DNA of 7,425 nt from Candidatus Bathyarchaeota archaeon (GCA_020356305.1 CP070636.1:350679-358103); one strand, 5' to 3'. Shown: positions 1 to 5,944, numbered from the stretch's first letter. Notes: generated from the sequence alone by a model not told the origin. Made by a program: numbers and translations.

Positions 1-105
1 ATTGGCTCTCCTAGAAACACAAGTGAGCATGCGAACGCATTAGTGGAGGTCAAAAAGTGGAAGAGGAAGAAGAATGGGGATTTTGTGATCCATTGTTTCC
101 GCTAA
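1..105 (+). CDS. 3' end of an unidentified protein gene (partial, enters from left edge)
   Basis: Frame 1 is open from the first base to a TAA at 103-105, giving 34 residues. The tail is hydrophilic and rich in lysine and arginine, then ends in a short hydrophobic stretch (key residues EVKKWKRKKNGDFVIHCFR). The other two plus frames stop within the first 45 bases, so this is the only plausible plus-strand coding frame here. It has the same orientation as ABCE1, whose start lies 97 bases downstream. The fragment is too short to assign to a family. It could also be chance open frame, since 34 codons without a stop is not decisive. Confidence 0.4.
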   Translation: MGSPRNTSEHANALVEVKKWKRKKNGDFVIHCFR

Positions 106-111
106 CACTTT

Positions 112-124
112 TCATTATAATTTT
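112..124 (+). promoter_or_regulatory. Possible TATA element upstream of ABCE1
   Basis: The AT-rich string CATTATAATTTT lies in the gap between the upstream partial gene and ABCE1. Archaeal TATA boxes sit about 25 bases before the transcript start, so this one would give a leader of roughly 60 bases. Weaker alternatives are GTTTATC near 154 and TTTTACAT near 173, which would give a short leader. The choice between them cannot be made from sequence alone. Confidence 0.25.
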
Positions 125-202
125 GGAACATTAGACGTTGTCAGACTCAAACATGTTTATCTGCTTCAATCCTTTTACATCCAACAGCAAGTGGAGAGGC
201 CT

Positions 203-1993
203 ATGGTAAGGGTTGCTGTGCTAGACGAAGATCGATGTAAGCCCAAGCGGTGTGGAAGGGTTTGCTATCGATTTTGCCCTCCGGTGAGAAGTAGGATTGA
301 GGCTATTCGGTTCGAGAACGAAAGACCACTCGTGGTGGAACCTCTCTGCGTGGGATGCGGCATCTGCGTAAGAAAGTGTCCATTCAAGGCTCTCTCCATC
401 GTTAATCTTCCAGATGAACTCGAAGAGGAATGCAGCCATCGTTTTGGCCCAAACACCTTCAAGCTGTTTCGCCTTCCGATACCTCCATCGGGTGTGGTGT
501 TGGGACTACTGGGACAAAACGGAATTGGAAAGACCACAGCCCTCAAAATCCTTTCTGGAGAGACTAAGCCAAACCTTGGAAACTACAAAGAGGCTCCTGA
601 CTGGCCTGAACTAGTTCGCCACTTCCGTGGATCAACACTTCAAGATTATTTTCAAAGATTAAGTGACAACGAGCTTAGGGTTGTGCACAAGCCTCAGTAT
701 GTTGACAGAATTCCCCGCATAATTTCGGGAAGAGTGGGGGATCTTCTTGAAAAAGTTGGTGACCGCAGCAGGTTAAAGCTAGTATCTGAGCAACTAGAGC
801 TTCAGACAATTTGGGATCGCCAAATCAACGTCTTAAGTGGAGGCGAGCTTCAAAGGGTTGCAATAGCGGCTACCATCTGTCGAGATGCCGACGTTTACCT
901 GTTCGACGAGCCGTCCAGCTATTTAGACGTGAAACAGCGCCTCCAAGCCGCTAGGGCCATACGAAACCTCAGGGAAAATGGAAAAACCATAATTGTGGCG
1001 GAACATGACCTTGCAATCCTAGATTACTTGTCCGATCAAATCTGTATTTTTTACGGAGCGCCTGGCGTCTACGGCATCGTCTCACATGTTCACGGAGTAA
1101 GGGTAGGAATCAACATATACCTGGAGGGCTTTATCCCAGATGAAAACGTTCGTTTCCGGAAAGATCAGATCATCTTCCACGTAAAACCTCCTTCTGCAGG
1201 CGTAGTGGCGGGTGACACGCTGCTAAAGTGGGACAAAGCAAAGAAATCATACGAAGAATTTGAACTGTCTGTAGAACCCGGCGAGGCAAAGCGAGGCGAA
1301 GTCATCGGGATCCTTGGACCAAACGGAATCGGAAAAACCACCTTCATAAAGCTCTTAGCGGGAATTGAAGATTCAGATGAAAAGCCCCCTTCACAAGATA
1401 AGCTTACGATTAGTTACAAGCCTCAATACATTTCATCGGAATATGAAGGAAGTGTTGAAGACCTCTTAAAGAGCATAGCCAAGAAAGACTTTGCATCCAG
1501 CTGGTATCGAAGCGAAATTCTTCAACCCCTAAGCGTGCAGCCGATTCTCGATCGCGACGTAACCGAACTTAGCGGAGGCGAACTTCAGAAGGTTGCCATT
1601 GCTGCCTGCCTGTCCAAGGAGGCTGAACTCTATCTGCTCGATGAACCTAGCGCCTATCTCGATGTAGAAGAGAGGCTATCTATGGCTCGAACCATCCGAA
1701 GGGTCGTGGAGAGCCGAAACGTAACAGCCTTCGTAGTGGAACATGACGTAGTGGCACAAGATTTCATCGCAGACCGCCTGATGATCTTCACAGGAAAGCC
1801 TGGAATCGACGGCGTTGCCAACCCACCCATGAGACTTCGAGAAGGAATGAACAATTTCCTCACGGACATGAAGGTCACCTTTCGAAGAGATCTGGTCACA
1901 AAAAGACCGAGGGTTAACAAAGAAGCGTCCAAACTTGATAGATATCAGAAGAAGATTGGTGAATACTACTATGTGCCCACTAGGGAAAAATAG
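203..1993 (+). CDS. ABCE1/Rli1 ribosome-recycling ATPase
   Basis: This soluble ABC ATPase splits ribosomal subunits after termination or stalling, acting with aRF1 or Pelota. The N-terminus binds two 4Fe-4S clusters. Eight cysteines are visible at residues 12, 17, 21, 25, 49, 52, 55 and 59, the last four as CxxCxxCxxxCP. NBD1 has Walker A GQNGIGKTT (about 104-112), signature LSGGE (211), Walker B LFDEP (D235) and H-loop H268. NBD2 has GPNGIGKTT (372), LSGGE (456), LLDEP (D480) and H514. All catalytic motifs are intact and the length, 596 residues, is normal for the family. I chose ATG 203 over the in-frame GTG at 191: known archaeal homologues begin at this MVRVAV-type sequence, and GGAGAGG (193-199) is well placed as a ribosome binding site for ATG 203, whereas nothing similar precedes the GTG. 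Its TAG stop lies 6 bases from the stop of the convergent operon. Confidence 0.97.
   Translation: MVRVAVLDEDRCKPKRCGRVCYRFCPPVRSRIEAIRFENERPLVVEPLCVGCGICVRKCPFKALSIVNLPDELEEECSHRFGPNTFKLFRLPIPPSGVVLGLLGQNGIGKTTALKILSGETKPNLGNYKEAPDWPELVRHFRGSTLQDYFQRLSDNELRVVHKPQYVDRIPRIISGRVGDLLEKVGDRSRLKLVSEQLELQTIWDRQINVLSGGELQRVAIAATICRDADVYLFDEPSSYLDVKQRLQAARAIRNLRENGKTIIVAEHDLAILDYLSDQICIFYGAPGVYGIVSHVHGVRVGINIYLEGFIPDENVRFRKDQIIFHVKPPSAGVVAGDTLLKWDKAKKSYEEFELSVEPGEAKRGEVIGILGPNGIGKTTFIKLLAGIEDSDEKPPSQDKLTISYKPQYISSEYEGSVEDLLKSIAKKDFASSWYRSEILQPLSVQPILDRDVTELSGGELQKVAIAACLSKEAELYLLDEPSAYLDVEERLSMARTIRRVVESRNVTAFVVEHDVVAQDFIADRLMIFTGKPGIDGVANPPMRLREGMNNFLTDMKVTFRRDLVTKRPRVNKEASKLDRYQKKIGEYYYVPTREK
1984..1992 (-). 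terminator. Candidate poly-T terminator of the minus-strand operon
   Basis: Read on the minus strand, a CTATTTTTCCC tract (T5, complement of 1986-1990) begins about 10 bases after the stop of the last operon gene. Short T-runs are sufficient for intrinsic termination in archaea. The tract lies inside the final codons and stop of the convergent ABCE1 gene, so the two transcripts would overlap at their 3' ends. The run is short, so this remains tentative. Confidence 0.3.
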
Positions 1994-1999
1994 TTTGTC

Positions 2000-2326
2000 T
2001 TAAGGTGCGCTTTTGAAACTAATTGTTTGATTGGACAGGTCGAGCTCATACACTTGGTTCACGTCAAACTTGATGCCGAGTTCCTCGTATTCCTGCTCCG
2101 TCAAGAACAGGATTATTTTGGGCAGAGTGAATTGAGTCTGCACGCCAAAGGTGGGAAGTTGCTGCCTCAGCGCTTGAACGACGTCTTGAACTACTCTGGC
2201 CTCTTCTGTTGAGGGTTTTACCGCGAACCTCGGAATCACTCGATCCTGAATCAGTTCAATTCTCTTCCCAAGGTTTCCGTCTGGATCTCGTATAGACTCC
2301 ATTTTTTGAACTCTCACGCGTATCAT
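2000..2326 (-). CDS. Small conserved-looking protein, possibly arcadin-1-like
   Basis: The product is 108 residues, last in an operon after GMP synthetase subunit B. The predicted pattern is: N-terminal strand MIRVRV, a charged loop DPDGNLGK (about 15-21), a second strand, a helix at about 40-56 (EEARVVQDVVQALRQQ), then PKIILFLTEQEYEELG (69-84) and a strand-rich C-terminus (KFDVNQVYELDL). No signal peptide or membrane segment is seen. ATG 2326 is preferred because GTGA precedes it at a good distance and the segment further upstream in frame is low-complexity and overlaps the end of the GMP synthetase gene. The size and the FLTEQEYEELGIKFDVNQVYEL pattern recall arcadin-1, a small protein encoded with crenactin in Crenarchaeota, but this is memory-based pattern matching. 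No crenactin gene lies in the window. Treat the function as unknown. Confidence 0.75.
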   Translation of the reverse strand: MIRVRVQKMESIRDPDGNLGKRIELIQDRVIPRFAVKPSTEEARVVQDVVQALRQQLPTFGVQTQFTLPKIILFLTEQEYEELGIKFDVNQVYELDLSNQTISFKSAP

Positions 2327-2396
2327 GTTCGTCACTTCAACGGTATTCCACTGATCGATGGAACGGTTTATTTCTTTCTGAAGAGGAAACGTGCGG

Positions 2397-3599
2397 TTAT
2401 TCCATTTCGATGGTTGCAGGAGGCTTGGGTGTGATGTCGTAGTGAACGCTTGAGACGTCATGACATGCTTTCAGGATTTTCTGTGCTGTTTGGTTCAAGG
2501 TTGCCCAGGGGATTTCAGCCACGTTGGCAGTTAAGAAATCCTGCGTTTGAATTGCTCGTATAGCAACTACGTAAGATTGTTTTTGCGTCGTTTCTTCAAT
2601 TGTGTATAGGATTCTGGCAAAAGAGGGGTTTTCTGCGATAATCTTCGTCTGGAGGAAGACCAAGTTTCTGAGGGGTGGTTTATGTATGTCACCGTTTGTT
2701 GTTTGTGCTTTGACGGCGGCAATTTCCCCGTAGTGTCTCTCGCCAGCCTTAACACCTGTAGCTCTATCTTGGAAAACCTTGAGGGTGATGTGTCTGGATG
2801 GAACGTTGAGAAAACGGGCGGTGGTTTCGTGGATGCGCGGGAGGCTGGGATGCTGAGGCTGTTCTTTGTTGTCAATGATGGCTGCGAAGTATTGGTCGGG
2901 GTTATGTTTGGCTAGGTCTTCCTCTGTTATGACTGTTGCTCTTTTGAGCGATTCTAGCTTGTCACTTTTGACTTCTCCGACGACCCGCACGAGGAGTCCT
3001 GGTCCTGGAAATGGCTGGCGTTCCGACATTTCTGTGGGTACCCCTAGGTATCTCGCCACCTCTCTGACTTGTTTCTTGTAGAGGGACGCGACGGGTTCGA
3101 TGACTTGATATCCATACTTCTGGACCGTGTTGATTCCCATCTGAGACAGGACGTTGTGCTGAGTTTTCACGCCTTTGGTGGTTTCGACGATGTCAGCGGC
3201 GATGGTTCCCTGCACGAGGAATTGGCAACTCTCCTTTTCAGCGGTTTCGCTCAGGGTTTTGTAGAAGGTTTCTCGGAATGCTTTGCGCTTTTCTTCGGCG
3301 TCATGCAATCCTTTTAACGCCTGTAAGAAGCGATCTTGAACGTTGAGTACTCTCATGGGAAGGTTTAGGGGAGGACTGGACAAGAGCTGGGCAACTCGTT
3401 CCGGTTCTCCTTCTCGCATGAAGGCGTCGTCCAGCATGATGCATAGAAGGTTTTCTTGTATGGCACGGTGGGTGAGCGCGGCGCTGGTGGTGCTGTCAAC
3501 TCCACCTGAAACCGCTATTAAGGCTCGTTCGCCGCCAACAGCCTTCCTGACTTCCTTCACTTGTTTGTTTACAAATTTTTGAGGATTAAACTTCTGCAT
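2397..3599 (-). CDS. guaAb: GMP synthetase, ATP-pyrophosphatase subunit B (long archaeal form)
   Basis: This subunit adenylates XMP and aminates it to GMP (EC 6.3.5.2), the last step of de novo GMP synthesis, using ammonia supplied by a separate glutaminase subunit (GuaAa). That partner is not in the window. The PP-loop SGGVDST is at residues 31-37, QGTIAADIVET at 130-140, and the family motif RQPFPGPGL at 194-202. The dimerisation domain ends in the canonical YDITPKPPATIEME (387-400). At 400 residues it is much longer than the roughly 310 residues of euryarchaeal subunit B. The extra length lies at about 230-280 and 300-340, around ATGVKAGERHYG (280-291), as in the longer Sulfolobus-type enzyme. 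No glutaminase domain is fused. ATG 3599 has GGAG about 10 bases upstream and lies only 2 bases beyond the stop of the upstream gene, indicating translational coupling. Confidence 0.95.
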   Translation of the reverse strand: MQKFNPQKFVNKQVKEVRKAVGGERALIAVSGGVDSTTSAALTHRAIQENLLCIMLDDAFMREGEPERVAQLLSSPPLNLPMRVLNVQDRFLQALKGLHDAEEKRKAFRETFYKTLSETAEKESCQFLVQGTIAADIVETTKGVKTQHNVLSQMGINTVQKYGYQVIEPVASLYKKQVREVARYLGVPTEMSERQPFPGPGLLVRVVGEVKSDKLESLKRATVITEEDLAKHNPDQYFAAIIDNKEQPQHPSLPRIHETTARFLNVPSRHITLKVFQDRATGVKAGERHYGEIAAVKAQTTNGDIHKPPLRNLVFLQTKIIAENPSFARILYTIEETTQKQSYVVAIRAIQTQDFLTANVAEIPWATLNQTAQKILKACHDVSSVHYDITPKPPATIEME

Positions 3600-3601
3600 A
3601 A

Positions 3602-4060
3602 CTATGTGGCTCCGTGGAACAACTGGTTTAGCGTCTTTCTGTTTATGTATTTACCGCTTCTAGGCATCTGTTTTATACTCGTAGCCTCGCAAATGACGCT
3701 GACTGGGATTGGAGCAGGAAGTTCGCGGAGGTTTCTGAACCTTATGAAAGTCGCCTCTGGTCTTCCTTGCAAAAAATCTGTGTATTCCTCATAGGTTTTC
3801 AGGCAGGTTTCGCTGCCATGAGCGTTCCAAAGGTCGTCGGCGTCTCCAGTCTTTCGCTCGACAAACTCGCCAACTCCTCGGATCTCTTTGAGCGGATGAG
3901 TCACATAGAAAAGAAGCAGCTCTGTTTTTTTGGGACCGACTTTTCCTCTGCGAACAAAGGCATGCAGCACTTTGCCAGCCCTGTTTTGGCTACAGACTCT
4001 TTTCCAGAATTTTTCATAGTTCAACAAAATGTATGCATGGCGTTCTGACACATGCTTCAC
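3602..4060 (-). CDS. PUA/ASCH-like fold protein resembling DUF365
   Basis: This is the first gene of the operon, ending 2 bases before GMP synthetase subunit B. The 152-residue product has features of the PUA-like superfamily: ELLLFYVTHPLKEIRGVGEF (47-66), the strand pair in which such proteins limit or read a bound nucleic acid or modified base; a DLWNAHG helix (76-82) and TYEEYTDFLQG (89-99); IRFRNLRELPAPIPV (106-120); and a C-terminal SGKYINRKTL (135-144). The order and the SGKY ending match my recollection of the archaeal DUF365 family. Members are thought to bind RNA or nucleotides, but I know of no proven function. The listed start is GTG 4060. A second GTG at 4051, preceded by GGTGA, is an equally good start and would remove three residues. 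Position next to a purine-synthesis gene suggests, but does not show, a nucleotide-related role. Confidence 0.75.
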   Translation of the reverse strand: MKHVSERHAYILLNYEKFWKRVCSQNRAGKVLHAFVRRGKVGPKKTELLLFYVTHPLKEIRGVGEFVERKTGDADDLWNAHGSETCLKTYEEYTDFLQGRPEATFIRFRNLRELPAPIPVSVICEATSIKQMPRSGKYINRKTLNQLFHGAT

Positions 4061-4082
4061 CGAGTCCGTTTGTTGATATTAG

Positions 4083-4091
4083 CATTTATAG
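4083..4091 (-). promoter_or_regulatory. TATA box of the DUF365-like/guaAb operon
   Basis: On the minus strand the sequence CTATAAATG (complement of CATTTATAG, 4083-4091) lies about 25-30 bases before the GTG at 4060. That spacing places the transcript start at or within a few bases of the start codon. The operon mRNA may therefore be leaderless or nearly so, or it may use GTG 4051 with its short GGTGA leader. A second TATA-like string, TTTTATAGG, lies about 15 bases further upstream. Confidence 0.5.
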
Positions 4092-4257
4092 TGTTCATTC
4101 CTATAAAATGATTAACGGCTTCGATCACATCAGGATGGCGAGCTGATTTATTATCTTTCCCTCAAAAACCATGAATGGCAAGGTGTTTTTGGTTAGATTT
4201 CTTAAAATATTTCTGCCTTAAATGCCTCAACAAGGACTGCCGAATCATCTCGCTGAG

Positions 4258-4268
4258 ACATTAAAGCT
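4258..4268 (+). promoter_or_regulatory. Possible TATA element of the small gene at 4283
   Basis: The string ACATTAAAGCT is centred about 20-22 bases before GTG 4283, and no Shine-Dalgarno-like sequence is present between them. The combination fits a leaderless archaeal transcript. The box is a weak match to the TATA consensus. An AT-rich stretch at 4200-4211 (TCTTAAAATATT) is an alternative that would leave a longer leader. Confidence 0.3.
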
Positions 4269-4282
4269 TTTGTGTTGTAAGC

Positions 4283-4672
4283 GTGTCTATAATTCGGTTA
4301 GATGACAACACGAAACTGCCGGGTTCTATTGTGGAACCAAATGAGCTAAAAACCCTAGTTGACATGTTACATGAATTGGGCTTAAGTTATGAGGAGGCAG
4401 CGAACGCCATTAACGGAGTTGCGAAGGAAGCGCGCTCTGTGCGACATTTATGGAAAAAGGGCGACAACTCCAGACTCATTAAGATGGGCCTATACCTGAT
4501 AGCTTTTCCAGAGCCCACTCCACTAAGCGAAACTCTAGGTGCCGCCGTTTTGTCTGCGGCAATAATCCAAAAAAAAGCAGGGTGGTTTTCCTTAGGCATC
4601 GAAGACATCTACCATACGTTTCAAGAGGTAATGAAAGACCTACAGACAATTAGAAAGGGACTTCTCGAGTAA
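4283..4672 (+). CDS. Uncharacterised 129-residue protein
   Basis: I do not recognise a named family. The N-terminal part has a short charged strand (IIRLDDNTKLPG), then two helices with helix-turn-helix-like spacing (ELKTLVDMLHELGLSYEEAANAI, about 21-43, split by the turn GLS). A basic segment follows (RHLWKKGDNSRLIK, 54-67). Next come two moderately hydrophobic stretches, MGLYLIAF (68-75) and LGAAVLSAAII (85-95), separated by PEPTPLS. They are too short and weak to call membrane helices with confidence and could be a buried helical hairpin. The C-terminus is an amphipathic helix (IEDIYHTFQEVMKDLQTI). Codon use resembles that of neighbours. The start is GTG 4283, with no ribosome binding site visible. 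It is transcribed divergently from the guaAb operon, so control may be shared across the 222-base gap. Confidence 0.8.
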   Translation: MSIIRLDDNTKLPGSIVEPNELKTLVDMLHELGLSYEEAANAINGVAKEARSVRHLWKKGDNSRLIKMGLYLIAFPEPTPLSETLGAAVLSAAIIQKKAGWFSLGIEDIYHTFQEVMKDLQTIRKGLLE

Positions 4673-4714
4673 AATCTTATCACAAAGAAACGTGAAGATA
4701 TCCCCCGGAACATT

Positions 4715-4722
4715 CCTTTTTT
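4715..4722 (+). terminator. Poly-T tract after the small gene
   Basis: CCTTTTTT (T6 at 4717-4722) lies 43 bases after the TAA of the preceding plus-strand gene and is the strongest T-run downstream of it. Archaeal RNA polymerase can terminate on such tracts without a hairpin. A small inverted repeat (CCAGT 4726-4730, ACTGG 4741-4745) follows the tract, not precedes it, so it is not a bacterial-style terminator. Confidence 0.35.
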
Positions 4723-4725
4723 CTG

Positions 4726-4745
4726 CCAGTGCGCGCGCAGACTGG
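4726..4745. repeat. Inverted repeat around a GC octamer
   Basis: CCAGT and ACTGG face each other across a 10-base centre that contains GCGCGCGC (4731-4738), itself part of the perfect palindrome TGCGCGCGCA (4730-4739). It sits in the non-coding stretch between the plus-strand gene ending at 4672 and the tail of the winged-helix gene. No function can be assigned. The same GC octamer recurs at 5917-5924. Confidence 0.45.
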
Positions 4746-4805
4746 TCAACTACAGAAATTGCGGAACGTCGGCTTCCAGAGTACAAGCTAAATCGTTTTC
4801 AGGTT

Positions 4806-4967
4806 TTACGTCGAATCAAGCCAGATGAACAAACGTTTGCAGGCTGAAATGGATAGACCAGTTGCAGAGAGCCGTGAGGCACATGCATGCATGCATGTTG
4901 CCATCCTATACTTTTGATGACCGCTAGCTTGGTTCTTGATGAGAAAACCGCGATCAGCCATTCGCGA
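4806..4967 (-). pseudogene. In-frame continuation of the winged-helix gene beyond its TAA
   Basis: Directly after the TAA of the winged-helix gene, the same frame stays open for 53 codons to the next TAA (4806-4808). The first 24 or so codons read SRMADRGFLIKNQASGHQKY then RMAT. This is what a winged helix should contain after its recognition helix: the end of the helix, the RGFL turn, then the two-stranded wing. Replacing the stop by leucine (TTA, one base change) gives LSTVSTYLSRMADRGFL, a typical recognition-helix sequence. The remaining codons run through an ATGC repeat and look non-coding. I infer a recent nonsense mutation or a sequence error. Readthrough is less likely, because other genes here end in TAA. 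Confidence 0.6.
4881..4898. repeat. 18-base perfect palindrome of ATGC repeats
   Basis: ACATGCATGCATGCATGT equals its own reverse complement and contains four CATG units. GGC (4878-4880) and GCC (4900-4902) extend the symmetry with a single unpaired base, so a long cruciform or hairpin is possible. The repeat starts where the recognisable winged-helix homology of the interrupted gene appears to end. Its origin could be replication slippage, or it could be a protein-binding site. Nothing in the window distinguishes these. Confidence 0.8.
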
Positions 4968-5276
4968 TTAGTAAGTGGAAACGGTGCTTAAACCAATAGG
5001 CTCCTTAAATTCCTTTTCGTAAATCAACTGAACTTCTCTAGAGGAAAACCAAATTGTGGGGAAGTCTTTGTCTATTACGAGCCGGACTTTGTCATATTTT
5101 GAGAGTTTAGAAGTGCTTCTGCCCCGTTTTGGGCTGAATCCACGCATTCCTCCTAACAACTCAACAATGTCAAGAATGCGAATCGCTTTTTCTCGCGTTA
5201 CTCGTCCTTGAAAGGTTATCGTGTATCGATTTCCATTGTCGTCGAAAACTTCAACCCGCATCTTTCGGGCAGGCAC
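4968..5276 (-). CDS. Winged-helix protein, C-terminally truncated by an in-frame stop
   Basis: The 102-residue product has two parts. Residues 6-46 form a strand-strand-helix unit (MRVEVFDDNGNRYTITFQG, then REKAIRILDIVELLGG). A basic linker follows (FSPKRGRSTSK, 47-57), then the first half of a DNA-binding winged helix: KYDKVRLVIDKDF (60-72), WFSSREVQLIYEKEF (76-90) and the start of a recognition helix, GLSTVSTY (95-102). The protein stops in the middle of that helix. The missing half is encoded in frame just beyond the TAA (see the entry at 4806-4967). GTG 5276 is preceded by GGTGG at about 5 bases, which favours it over the ATG five codons later. It lies 56 bases behind the RpoH-like gene on the same strand and may be co-transcribed. 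Likely a transcription factor of an archaeal family I cannot name. As encoded, it probably lacks a complete DNA-binding surface. Confidence 0.75.
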   Translation of the reverse strand: MPARKMRVEVFDDNGNRYTITFQGRVTREKAIRILDIVELLGGMRGFSPKRGRSTSKLSKYDKVRLVIDKDFPTIWFSSREVQLIYEKEFKEPIGLSTVSTY

Positions 5277-5332
5277 TGAACCACCTTGTACTCATTTGAT
5301 CCATTTCGGACTACCATAGTTTGTTGCACAGA

Positions 5333-5878
5333 TCAACCAGGGGCGACATATCGATAAGAAATGTATTTTCCTGCTGTCAGGCTTTTTCGCGTGATTTTAA
5401 GGATGTCTCCAGTTTTAGCCCCGATCGCAATTACGGCGACATCTGATGATTTGATGCGAGGCATCTGATACGGTTGCACACGATATTTCTCCAATAGCTC
5501 CTTTGCCTCTTCAGGCGAAAGAATTTCGTGTTTGGGCACCAATTCATGCTCGAAGATGTTGAAGGAAGGAAAGACCCTAGGAATTAGTTCTATCCCGTAT
5601 TTCTTTGACTTCCTTTTGGCCGCGAAAGTGTATCTAGTATTGGCAACTATCATTCCCTTCTCAGCTCCGGCTGCTTTCATCGCTTTCTCCATTTTGTTAA
5701 CGTAAGCCACTCCTACTACTCGAGCTAGTACGCACCAAATGAGTACATACTTCTTTTTTCTAGAAACTTTAGCTAAGAGGCTGATGATGTTTTCTTGCTC
5801 CTCACGTTTTATCAGCTTGTAGCCTCTAAGCTTCATAAGATTTTGAGCTTTTCTCTCCTCTATTGTTTCAGTTTTCAA
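5333..5878 (-). CDS. Rpb5/RpoH-type RNA polymerase domain fused to a Mrr-nuclease-like domain
   Basis: Residues 108-178 match the C-terminal assembly domain of archaeal RpoH and eukaryotic Rpb5: FEHELVPKHEILSPEEAKEL, then MPRI (139-142), GAKTGDILKI and TAGKYISYRYV. Archaeal RpoH is normally this domain alone, about 80 residues. Here about 105 residues precede it, resembling the Mrr/restriction-endonuclease fold: a helix with RGYKLI (18-23), YVLIWCV (44-50) where active enzymes have a hydrophobic strand ending in QxK or ExK, helix 60-70, GAEKGMIVANTRYTFAAKRKS (71-91) and YGIELIP (94-100). The catalytic lysine position reads as valine, so it is probably not a nuclease. Eukaryotic Rpb5 also has a nuclease-like N-terminal jaw. 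rpoB, the usual archaeal neighbour, is absent, so this may be a paralogue beside a normal rpoH elsewhere. TTG 5878 has GAGGT 6 bases upstream; ATG 5836 is the alternative. Confidence 0.85.
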   Translation of the reverse strand: MKTETIEERKAQNLMKLRGYKLIKREEQENIISLLAKVSRKKKYVLIWCVLARVVGVAYVNKMEKAMKAAGAEKGMIVANTRYTFAAKRKSKKYGIELIPRVFPSFNIFEHELVPKHEILSPEEAKELLEKYRVQPYQMPRIKSSDVAVIAIGAKTGDILKITRKSLTAGKYISYRYVAPG

Positions 5879-5915
5879 GATGAAACCTCAACTCTAAACA
5901 TTCCTATCTTTGTTT

Positions 5916-5925
5916 AGCGCGCGCT
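5916..5925. repeat. GC-octamer palindrome in the divergent promoter region
   Basis: AGCGCGCGCT is a perfect 10-base palindrome inside the otherwise AT-leaning gap between the RpoH-like gene and the ribbon-helix-helix gene. It lies about 40 bases before the TTG start of the former. It could be an operator or simply a chance GC run; the same GCGCGCGC core occurs at 4731-4738 at the other end of the two-gene unit. Confidence 0.4.
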
Positions 5926-5944
5926 TACCCTCTAATTAGGAGAG

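Noticed and set aside
2327..2461. N-terminal extension of the small protein at the operon end
   Set aside because: The extra 45 residues overlap the guaAb 3' end, are low in structure, and the internal ATG 2326 has a better ribosome binding site.
4171..4221. 16-codon open frame starting MNGKVFLVRF in the divergent gap
   Set aside because: Very short, hydrophobic by virtue of AT-rich sequence, with no start signals. Chance is the simplest explanation.
4692..4847. Plus-strand open frame from GTG 4692, 51 codons
   Set aside because: No ribosome binding site, no recognisable motif, and it overlaps the 3' part of the interrupted winged-helix frame on the other strand. It probably is chance.
4914..4960. 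Possible C/D box guide RNA (TGATGA at 4915 and 4937)
   Set aside because: No CTGA D or D' boxes at the needed positions and the flanks do not pair. The segment is better explained as the antisense of the winged-helix tail.
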